Assembly: GCA_039621445.1 (NCBI GenBank)
Contig: CP154954.1
Span: 50,199,847 to 50,263,846 of the forward strand
Direction: 5' to 3'
Length of the DNA: 64,000 nucleotides
Source: Euglena gracilis
Taxonomy: Eukaryota; Euglenida; Euglenophyceae; Euglenales
Positions within the stretch are counted from its first letter, which is position 1. Each line of letters opens with the position of its first letter. The notes below the pieces were generated by a model. It ran no database searches, was not told the DNA's origin, and was given only the letters and a program-made list of their open reading frames with translations. Made by a program: the position numbers and the translations under genes. Positions 22,010 through 31,000 of the stretch are shown piece after piece.

Positions 22010-22218
22010 TTACCCTCACCCCCCCCCCCCTCAAAGTGGCCGCCCTCCAGGCCCCGTGGGAACCCAAAACGGCCACTCTGGGCGGGCGGGGGGGGGGGGG
22101 GGGCAATTTGGGGGGTCAAACTCTGGCCTTCGGCGCCAAAAGAAAGCAGCCACTTTGATGGGGGGGTAAACCAAAATTTGCCAAAAGAATTTGGCCACTT
22201 TGGGGGGGGGTGAGGGAA
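22010..22218. mobile_element. Family-S element (ACCCTCACCCCC tips)
   Basis: TACCCTCACCCCCCC with TCAAAGTGGCC at the left is inverted as GGCCACTTTGGGGGGG with GGTGAGGG at the right. The interior has a 20-G tract and CTTCGGCGCC. Relatives at 33,271-33,495 and about 52,180-52,620. Confidence 0.65.
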
Positions 22219-22913
22219 GCATCCCCCCCCAAGCTGTTCTCGTCCCCAAGACCCTTGACGGCCAATGGGAATAGCTCAGGGGGGGGGGGTCCAAGGAAAG
22301 ATGAAAATTCTAGATTGAGATCTGCATGCCGATATACATGGGCATGCATATACATGGGAATTTTTTGAGAAAACAGCAATGCCCAGGCTGTTATAATTAC
22401 GATGATTATAAGCTAATACCAAAAACCTGGGGGAGATCTTCCCCCCCCCTTTTTTCTCCCCCGGTTTTCCATTTATGCATATATTATCACAGATTTTTCT
22501 GACCATGACCCGATGTCCCACCACAGCAGCAACAGTTCCACCCCCACTCCCCCTCCCCCGACCCCTCCGACCCCCCCCCAGGCCCCCTCACGCTCTCCCC
22601 ACCGTCGTCCCCCGAGGCCCCAGCTACTGGCACCCCCCCCCGTTCCACAACGAGGACCCCGCCCAGACCACCCAGCTGGCCCAAAAACAAGAAGCATTTT
22701 CCCTGGGGGATGGCATAATCTGGGCGGTTGGTTTGTTTTTTATGTGTTTGTTTTGGTCTGTTCCCTCTCTGAAGTTCTTCCTGCTGAAGTCCCCCCCACC
22801 CCCGTCTCCGCCTCCCCCCCCGCCCATCCTGGTCGGACGACGACCAGTCCCTGCGCCCGCCCCCGGAGTCCCTGCCCCCCCAGCTCCCCCCCCCCCCCCT
22901 GCGGTCCCCCAGG

Positions 22914-23207
22914 GTGGCTGCCCCCCCCCCCCCGCCAGTCCCAGCATCCCACCCCACCAGTCCCCGCAGCCCGGCCCCCGCCTCCCCCACCAGCCAGCCC
23001 CCTGCCAGCCCCACCAGCAGCCAGCACCCCAGCCAGTCCCAGTCCTCCACCCGCCGCCGCGACCAGCTGCTCCCGCACCTCCACTCGTTGGGGCAGTGCG
23101 GGGGCTGCGGGGCGCAGCTGCTGAAGGGGGGCCACGACCGGCATTTGTTTATTTGCCAGGAGTTGGACCAGTGGGAAAACAAAACAAAACCCTTTGTTTA
23201 CACCTAG
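22914..23207 (+). CDS. Pro/Ser-rich ORF ending in a C2HC zinc finger
   Basis: A 97-residue frame. The proline/serine/glutamine-rich N-terminal half is suspect because the DNA is C-rich. The C-terminal half is distinctive: RRRDQLLPHLHSLG followed by CGGCGAQLLKGGHDRHLFIC, i.e. C-x2-C-x11-H-x3-C, the spacing of C2HC zinc fingers. Codons in this part are almost all G/C-ending, like the window's best exons. Ends KTKPFVYT, TAG. Upstream exons are unknown. A 298-residue frame overlapping it lacks the finger and is rejected. Confidence 0.45.
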   Translation: MAAPPPPPVPASHPTSPRSPAPASPTSQPPASPTSSQHPSQSQSSTRRRDQLLPHLHSLGQCGGCGAQLLKGGHDRHLFICQELDQWENKTKPFVYT

Positions 23208-23230
23208 CGTCCGAAATGTTTGCCCACGGC

Positions 23231-23658
23231 CAACAAAAGGAGGCTAGGCGCGCCGCTCGGGGGGGGTCCGGGACCCCCTCCCCCCCCCCCCGCGCAGCCC
23301 CTGCGCGGCCACCCGCGCGGCCGCTCGCCCCCCCCCTGGACCCCCCCCTCCCCCCACTGTGCCTAGCATAGCCAAGAAAAAATTTTTTGGTGAAAAATCG
23401 CGATTTTTTGAGGCCCAAAAATGACCATTTTCGGACACAAAATGGCAAATTTGGGGGCCGCGCGCTCTGCGAGCGGCCAAAAAAAGCACTTTTTGGTCAA
23501 AAATGGCCCAAAAATGGCAAAAAATGACCACTTTTTGGACCCGAAAATCACCGATCTTAGGATGCGTTCCGCCCGCCCGGCCGCCCTCGGACCCCCCCCC
23601 CCCCCCCCCCGCGCGGCCGCTCGCCCCCCCAGCCCCCCCCCTGCTGTGCCTAGCCTCC
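23231..23658. mobile_element. TIR element, GGAGGCTAGGC tips
   Basis: GGAGGCTAGGC is inverted as GCCTAGCCTCC, with AAAA on both flanks. The interior has GCGCGGCCGC blocks, AAATGACCATTTT-type sequence and GCGCTCTGCGAGC. A related, inverted arrangement covers about 34,290-35,085. Confidence 0.55.
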
Positions 23659-23861
23659 AAAATATTTGCCCAAACCAGTCAAAATTTTCGCCCAGCGCCC
23701 ACAAAAAATTTGCCCAGAGCTGTCAAAAATTTTTGCACTCCGCTGCCAAAAATATTTGCACTTGCTAAAAAAATGTTTGCCCTCCGTCATTTAATTTTTG
23801 CACAATGAAAAAAAACCTTTCAGATGCACCGGTGCTTGCAGATGAATTCTCTATATCGAGA

Positions 23862-24790
23862 ACTGTGTCCCAAACGCCGGTTCGGGCGGGAAACCTGTGA
23901 CTAGGACGCCGGTTCGGGCGGTAGCCCGAACTGGCGTCCTAGGCACAGGTTTCCCGCCCGAACCGGCGTTTGGGACACAGTTTTTGAAACCGTGTATTGG
24001 GGGCTCTGGTTTCACGCCCGAACCGGCGGCCGGAATCACGGCCAATTTCGCCCAAAACACCCATGTTTGGGGCTGTTTTGGGCGACTTTGGCCCAAATGG
24101 GCCGCCGGTCAAAAATGGCAGATTCCCACACTTAGGAAGCCATGTTACCCATCAACTGAAAGCTCTTCTCAAGGACTTTCGACAGATGGCCACAGGATTC
24201 GGGCATAATGCACGCATCGCTTATTTTCAGCGATCGTGTCTTCCAAAATTTGACATCCTAATTTGTCAAATCCCACAGCTCAGGTTGCATATTGCATATC
24301 AAACGAAAGGTCTCGCCAACACCTTTCGCTTGGTACCCACAGAACTCAGCCAGATTGGAAAGCGCTCTCAGAATCAGCGATCGCATTTTTCTGCATTTTT
24401 CGGACCCCATTTGCATATCTGAAATTGCACTTTTCAGCTGCCTTGTTGCCCATCGATCGAAAGCTCTTCTCAAGGGCTTTCAGCAGATGGCCTTAGATTT
24501 CTGCCATGCTGCGTGGTATTCTACTTCAGAAATTCTCCAAAATTAGCCAAAAGGAAACTTTTCCTCAAAAACCCCCAATTTTTGGCCCAAGACCACCCAA
24601 AAACTGCTCAAATATGATTTTTGGACACTTTTTGGCACTTTTTATTTTGGGTCTCCTAGACGCCGGTTTCATGCCCGAACCGGCGTCCAGGACGCCGGTT
24701 CGGGCAGAAAATTTCCCGCCCGAACCGGCGTCCTGGACGCCGGTTCGGGCGTGAAACTAGAGCCCCCATACACGGTTTCAACGACGAATC
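23862..24790. mobile_element. Family-P element (GCCGGTTCGGGC hairpin ends), copy 1
   Basis: The left end is a long hairpin built from GACGCCGGTTCGGGCGG arms. A block with GAAACCGTGTATTGGGGGCTC (about 23,985) is inverted at the right (GAGCCCCCATACACGGTTTC, 24,763-24,782). The core contains CGAAAGCTCTTCTCAAGGGC and ACAGATGGCC, shared with the copies at 30,313-31,257 and 38,815-39,620. Confidence 0.65.
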
Positions 24791-25912
24791 CAGTGCATTT
24801 GTGATGTTCAAGATTTTTCACAACTCCAGAACCATTGGTATTTGGAAATGTCCAAAAACTCCTGTCTTTGATTTTCCTCAATACCACGTGTTGGCGTTTG
24901 GAGTTTTATTGTCCATGTACAACGAATTGTATTCGAAAAACGGCTCAAAACGGCTTGAAACGAACCAATGTAACTCATTTGTCAAAGGTTGGAATGAAAT
25001 GGGACAAATTCTGAAGTCAATCGGCTTTTGCAGCATGACATGTCCATTTCAAACCATTCATTTGCGCTTTCTGAACCATTCTGGTTGGTTTTGGGGGGTT
25101 CCAACCATGCTTGTGCTTACCAACCGGGGGGGGGGGGGTGCTATAGGGTGCCTGCCCCTAGCAGGCACACCCCCCCCGGGGGGGGATAGGGGTCCGGGCC
25201 GGACCCAGAAAATTTTCATTGAAAATGGCCGTTTCCGGGTCCCCGGCGCCTTCGGCGCCGGGGTCGGAGGGGGGTGCCTGCTAGGGGCAGGCACCCCCCG
25301 AAACCCTACCCCCCCCCGGGGGGGGGGGGGGCGGATCGGGTGCTATGGGGTGCCTGCCCCTAGCACCCCCCCACTGCGTTTTAAGACACAGACCTCATGC
25401 CTGAAGTCCGGCGGTGTAGACGCAAACCCTGTCCTGAGTCCCTGCACCTAAGACGCGGACTTAAGGGCAAAGTGCAAAACACCCGATCCGTGTACAAAAA
25501 TTTTCGGAACGCAGGAAAATATTTTTGAGATAAAGTGCCAAACACTTTTGAGATAACGTGCGAACAAATGTTTAACATGTGCAAACATTTTTGAGATAAA
25601 GTGCAAAAATATTGACCAAAAGTGCAAATAAATACGGTGTGAAGTGCGAAAGAATCGGGCGTTAGGTGTAACATGCCCCTGTATGGAAGTTTTTTTTTGA
25701 AAATTGTACACACACATAACAGATGATAACCTTTCTGAAATCAAAATCCACATGAATTTGGGAAAAAATGTTCCCCGTTGGTGCGCAAACATTCAAAATC
25801 GGTCTTGGGATGGACAAGCCCCGGCGGGCCACCGGGGCCGTGGTCCGCCAGCGGCCCGACGCCCCCGGTGCGGCTGGTGGCGGACCAGGGGCAGGCGATG
25901 TTGTGGAGGTAC
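24791..25912. other. Gap: low-complexity and one element copy
   Basis: 24,801-25,090 is single-copy-looking sequence with an open + frame (NNTGIWKCPKTPVFDF-like) but no splice support. 25,105-25,375 is the family-T element. 25,440-25,700 has TTTTTGAGATAAAGTGCAAA-type degenerate repeats. Confidence 0.4.
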
Positions 25913-26005
25913 AATTTTGCAGCATGTGAACCAAAAAGGCTTCATTTTGGCACTTTAGGTGGCCTTTTGGGTCAAATTCGGTCGGTTAGTTCATGGCCCA
26001 TGGGA
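25913..26005. repeat. Dispersed 90-bp block, copy 1
   Basis: Contains GTGAACCAAAAAGGCTTCAT and GGCACTTTAGGTGGCC leading into CCATGGGAACAG. Recurs directly at about 37,700-37,795 and inverted at about 37,985-38,070. The latter two form the arms of an element at 37,690-38,075. Confidence 0.7.
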
Positions 26006-26042
26006 ACAGCAGGGGGGGGGGGGCTCGTCCCCCCCCTTACTG

Positions 26043-26776
26043 CAGGGGGGGGGGGGAAATGCGCTGGACAGCCCTCGGAAAAAAATGCGCAAAAAAATGC
26101 GCAAAAAAATGCGCAAAAAATGCGCTGAGTTTCCTACATTCCTAAGGGGAAAAAGACTTTGACAAATTTCCAACAGTAAACCCAAAATTAAACCAAAATC
26201 ACCAAAAAGAGCTGAAATGAAGGCATTTTGGCCAAAAAAACGCATGACCAAGGCGTCACTCTCCGTTCACCATAACCAACAACGTCAGCCCTTACTTGTG
26301 ACCAGGGGAGTGGGATTCCCGCCTTGGTTACGTGTCAGTGTGGGGTCTCTGAAACCCCAAGTGTCCTCATCGTCATTGGATGAGTACCCACACCTCACAC
26401 CTCATTTAATCAAGGGTTTTCTCTTGAGATGGGTCCCTTGGGTGGAAAAAAAGTGCGAAAATGGGTTTGTTAATTACAGAAATGGGTCAGTTGAACGTGG
26501 GCAAAATTCGGTGAGCATGTGATTTGGGTGGAAAATGTGCAAAAATGGCAAAATGTGCAAAATTGGGCAAAAATGCGCAAAAAATGCGCAAATATGGAAA
26601 ATGTGCAAAATTGGGCAAAAAATGCGCAAAAAATGCGCAAAAAAAATGGAAAATGTGCAGAAACGGGGGGGGAAATGTGCAAAAAATGCGCAAAATGTGC
26701 AAAAAATGCGCATTTTTGAAAAAATTGACAAAAATGCGCAAAAATGCGGAAAAATGCGCAGCACATTCCCTCCCTG
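26043..26776. mobile_element. AAAATGCGC-array element, copy 2
   Basis: Left tip CAGGGGGGGGGGG and right tip CATTCCCTCCCTG. Flanks CCTTACTG (26,035-26,042) and GCTTACTG after the right tip, 7 of 8 matching. Colinear with 14,150-14,800. It sits inside an older GGGAACAGYA...-type element (CATGGGAACAG either side), showing nesting. Confidence 0.7.
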
Positions 26777-26925
26777 CTTACTGTTCCTGTCCCGTGGCCC
26801 CCTTTTGGGTCCATGGGAACAGTAAGGGGGGGGGGGCATGGTATTTCCGGGGGGGCTCCCAACCCGAATTTGGGCCGCTGGTTGGATTTGAGTTGTTGGC
26901 TGGCTGGACCCCCAGGATTGGCTAT

Positions 26926-27095
26926 GACGATCCCAAAGGTCGGGCCGACCATTGGCTGTGGCTACCGACCCCCCCATATAAGACCCCCCCCCTGGGATTT
27001 TGTCTCCCGAGGGGGGTCTTAAATGGGGGGGGGGGGGGCATGGTATGCCATGGTCGGCCTGACCACATGGTCGGCCCGACCTCCGGGATCGTCAT
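26926..27095. mobile_element. Short TIR element with GGTCGGGCCGACC palindromes
   Basis: TGACGATCCCAAAGGTCGGG at the left is inverted as CCCGACCTCCGGGATCGTCA at the right. The interior has facing TATAAGACCCCCC/GGGGTCTTAAATGG arms. Same palindrome as at 28,157-28,265, 32,400-32,520, 45,858-45,960, 50,345-50,430 and 51,304-51,520. Confidence 0.65.
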
Positions 27096-27263
27096 GCCAA
27101 TCATCCACCCGGAGCCCCCCACGGCACCCCGGATTTCCAGATTTCTCCACTTTTCAGGACATTCTCTCCACTAATGAGGCAAATGACGCTTTCCTTTGAC
27201 CGGAAAACGAAGTCGAAGGGAGATCAGGCAGTAGACTTTGGTCATTTTGACCCCTCTCCCCCC

Positions 27264-27600
27264 TCCCCTATGGTAAAGTTCACCGTTTGAAAGTTCACCG
27301 GAAGGTCCCGGACCCTCTCCCCCCCCCCTGCCTAACCCATCGGTGAACTTCACTGGTGAAGTTCACCAAGAGCACTTTTTTGGCCAAAAATGGCCGAAAA
27401 TGACATTTTTGGGCAAGTTTTCGGAAATTTTCGATTAAATTCCATGAAGCATCAACCTCAAAATGACCATTTTGAAAGGAAAGGTGCAAAATTTCACCCA
27501 TGAAAATTTCACCCCCAACCATCAAAACGGTGAAGTTCACCGGTGAACTTCACCGGTGAACTTCACCGCCGAAAGTACCCCCCCTCCCCCCCCCCCCCGT
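27264..27600. mobile_element. GGTGAAGTTCACC-family element, copy 1
   Basis: Clusters of the perfect palindromes GGTGAACTTCACC/GGTGAAGTTCACC at both ends surround a core with TCAAAATGACCATTTTGA and TTCCATGAAGCATCAACC. Copies at about 38,420-38,800 and 40,560-40,920, the latter two inverted relative to each other in places. Confidence 0.65.
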
Positions 27601-27723
27601 GAACGTTTACCACTGAAATTCCCCGGACCGGAGGATTCCACAGCCCCCCCCCCCCCGTACAGCCTAACCTCCAAGGATCCTGATTCTCCTTTCCACCTAT
27701 CAAACATTCTATCAAAATTGGTG

Positions 27724-27880
27724 GGGGGGTACACGGGCTTTGTCCGGAGCGTAGCTCCGGACAAAGCCCGTGTACCCCTACACAGGGCTCAGGGCTCCGG
27801 ACAAAGCCCGTGTACCCCCCCACCAATTTTATAAGCCCGTGTACCCCCCCCCCTCCGGATTTGGACAAAGCCCGTTGAAC
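27724..27880. repeat. GTACACGGGCTTTGTCC hairpin cluster
   Basis: GGGGTACACGGGCTTTGTCC is followed by its inverted copy across a CGGAGCGTAGCTCCG loop, then further copies. The same motif at 33,113-33,250 borders the coding exon of gene 2. Confidence 0.65.
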
Positions 27881-27931
27881 CCCTACAGCGGCCATGTAGC
27901 GACCGTTGGCCTATTTTTTTCCTTTCCACAG

Positions 27932-28021
27932 CTATGATGCTCACACAGCTCGTTAACGCGGCCGAGTCGGCTCTCCCGCTCCTGCCCGCACTTGATGATT
28001 TCCTAAGGGACCTGGAGAGAG
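27932..28021 (+). CDS. Gene 2 exon A
   Basis: Acceptor CCTTTCCACAG/CT, ATG two bases in, donor GAGAG/GTTTGG. Reads LVNAAESALPLLPALDDFLR with G/C-rich third positions. Could hold the start codon. Confidence 0.55.
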
Positions 28022-31000
28022 GTTTGGAATCCTTGACCTGGAAATTTTTCAGGGCCGCATATGCCTTTTTTATATTTTTTACGCTCCCCTCAGGATGAGG
28101 AACAGCTGCCTCAAAAGTGTCCCCAAAAAGTGGCTCTGTGCGGAATTCCGGAGGTGGTCGCTGTGGAGGTCGGGCCGACCATGGTCGGGCCGACCATGGT
28201 CGGCCCGACCTGTGGAGGTGGTCGACCGACCTGTGGAGGTCGGGCCGACCAGGTCGGGCCGACCACCATTTTTTTGCACTACCCCCCCTTTTTTTGCATT
28301 TTTAAGCCCCCCCCCCTGGTCGGTGGGTGGTCGGTGGGTGGTCGGTGGGTGGTCGGTGGGCATAAAAATGGTCTGTGGCGGCCCCAAATCACCCGGAAAT
28401 GCACTTATGGCCAGTTCTCCCCCCCCAGGACCATGTCCTAGGGGGGGTCCTGGGGGCGGTCCTGGGGGGGTCCTTCGGAGGGTGCTGGGGGGGTCTTGGG
28501 GGGGTGCTGTGGGGGTCCTTGGTGGGTCCCGCATTTTTTGGCAGAAATTTTGCAGCACAAGTTCAGGTTATTCTAAAGTGGGTACCGCCCCCCGGTGGGT
28601 CCTGGGGGGGTCCTAGGGGGGAAACTGGCCATGACTCTCACGAGAGGCAGAAAACTCCCCCCTCCACCCCATCCGAAGTTTTCTTTCAGGGGGTGGTTTA
28701 AAAGTCGGCAGTTGACTCAGAAGCACAGAGTGGGTAGTTTGCGGTAGTTCGCCGACTAGTCGGCCAACTGGCCCCCCCCCCCCCCCCGTGCCTCACCGAC
28801 TAGCTGCCGACTAGGCCAACCGACCAATTGGCGTCGTCGGTCGGCCAACCAATTGGCCAGTCAGCCGACTAGTCGGCCGACTAGCCAGCCCCCCCTTCCA
28901 GCCTGCCACCAAATAGTTGAAGGGTCAATCGACCAGCTGAAGGGTCGGTGACTGATGCATGAAAAAGTGGTGCCTGCAGGGGACCAGCTACCAGGGACCA
29001 GGGTTAATACACATTGGGGGACCCTCGCTCGGCGCCTTCGGCGCCTCGCTCGGGTCCCCCAATGTTTTTAGCCCTAGTTGGGCGCCTCTTTGGGTTCGCT
29101 GGGTCCCCTGCAGACACCAATTTAACGACGTTGAGGGGATGGGGTGGGACAGTTAGGGATGGAAACTTGACCCTAACCCTACTCCTTTAAATAACGTCAT
29201 CAACTTTTCAAGTTCTGAATTGCAGCGGCCTTCGGCCTTCGGCCAGGCGGCCTTCGGGGCGGATGGCGGTAGACTGGGGGGGGGGGGGGAGTCGGTCGAC
29301 TAATGGTCGGTAGCTAGTTGGCGAGAGGGGTGGGGGGGTGGGAGAGGGGTGGGGGGGGTGTTGGGTAGTTGGCCGACTGGTTGGTCAGAATTGCAGCAGC
29401 CTTCGGCTGTTGCGGTGGCCCTTGGCCGCTGCGCGGCCTTCGACCAGGAGGCCTTCGTGGCGCATGGCAGTAGACTGGGGGGTGGGGGGGGGGAGTCGGC
29501 CGACTAATGGTTGGTAGCTAGTTGGCGAGACGGGGTAGGTAGGGTATTTGGTAGTCTGACTACCCACTCTAATGTACTAACGGGTCAGTACCGCCGACAT
29601 TTAAGTCCCCCTGAAGAAAATCCCATGCAAACAGGTCGGTGGCTGGTCGGTGGTCATAAACATCGTCTGTGGCGGGCCCAAATCACCCGGAAATGGTCCG
29701 GATGGGTCCAAATAAGTGTCTTACACCAACATAAACACCCCCAGATGGAAATCTTTGGACGGTGGGGGGTCGGTGGACCCTTGATGGGGGCCCGGAGGGG
29801 TAAAAAAACAATGATGAAACAGGGAATACATGAAAATCCTTTAGAAATGCAAGCATTCTGCATCACGAGAGGCAGGAAACTCCTCCCTCCACTAAGGTTG
29901 GACGATTAATCTTAATCGACGGCACCGAACGATTAATGCCGATTAATCGGGGGGTGGCGAACGATTACCGAACGATTAATGCCCCCTTTGGGTTCCCAGC
30001 ATTATGATGACCAACAAACGCTTCATTTCCCTTGAAAAATAATGTTTTTCCTTAAAAATAATTTTTTTCCGGGATCCCTTTCTTATTGGCGCGTGCATTC
30101 TCACCAACATCTGACCTTTCTTCCTGGACATCAGCCGACAGGGCTAAGCTGAACACCGCTTGACCTCACACTGCCTTCCCTTACTGAAAAAAATGGGTCA
30201 TGAGGATGATATTTTGCCACAGCTGAAACGGGAGGTGGGGCAATGGGTGACCCGAAATGGCCCTCTGGCCATCACTGCTTCTGAAGCACCAAGGCTGTAC
30301 TACAAAAAAGAGGTCTCGGACGCCGGTTCTGTCCAAAGCCCGGCGTTCCAAACGCCGGTTCCGTCCGAAGGACGGAACCGGCGTTTGGAACGCCGGGCTT
30401 TGGACAGAACCGGCGTCCGAGACCTCTTGTTTAAGCCGGCGTTTTAGAGACGCCGGGCTCAGGACAGAACCGGCGTCCCCACCCTTCGGCCAAAGGACAC
30501 TCCCAGGACCAATCTCCGACCACTGAACTGCAATGTCACACCACTTTGCACTTCACCAAATTCCGGCGATCGCGAGGGTATTTCTGGCTGTGTCAATCGT
30601 CCAAGTACAAACTCACCCCTCGATCGAAAGCTCTTTTCATCAGACGATTGGCAATCACCACCAAATTCAGCCACGTCGCCTGGAGGTCTTATTTTCTGTC
30701 AGTGGGGAATCCTAATTTCACAACTCTGGTGCCCCCCCAAGGCCCTCAGGTCGTTGATTCGAAGAGGAAAAACGTTTCTGTAAGGTTTATTAAGCATCTT
30801 AAACCAAAAATCACTGAAAATTGCGACAAATTTCAACTCAGATTCTGGCCGATCCGACGATCGCGAGCGTATCTCGGGCTGCGTGCAACGTTAGGGTACC
30901 AAGTTACCCCTCGATCGAAAGCTCTTTTCAACAGACGACCAGCGGTGCTCATCAGATCTTTCCACGCTGCACGGTACTCGATTTCCAAATCTGGGCCAAT

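Noticed and set aside
22475-23371. 298-residue proline-rich + frame and long glycine-rich minus frames over the same DNA
   Set aside because: Composition follows directly from C/G homopolymers and CCN repeats; only the C2HC finger segment in another frame shows non-random features.
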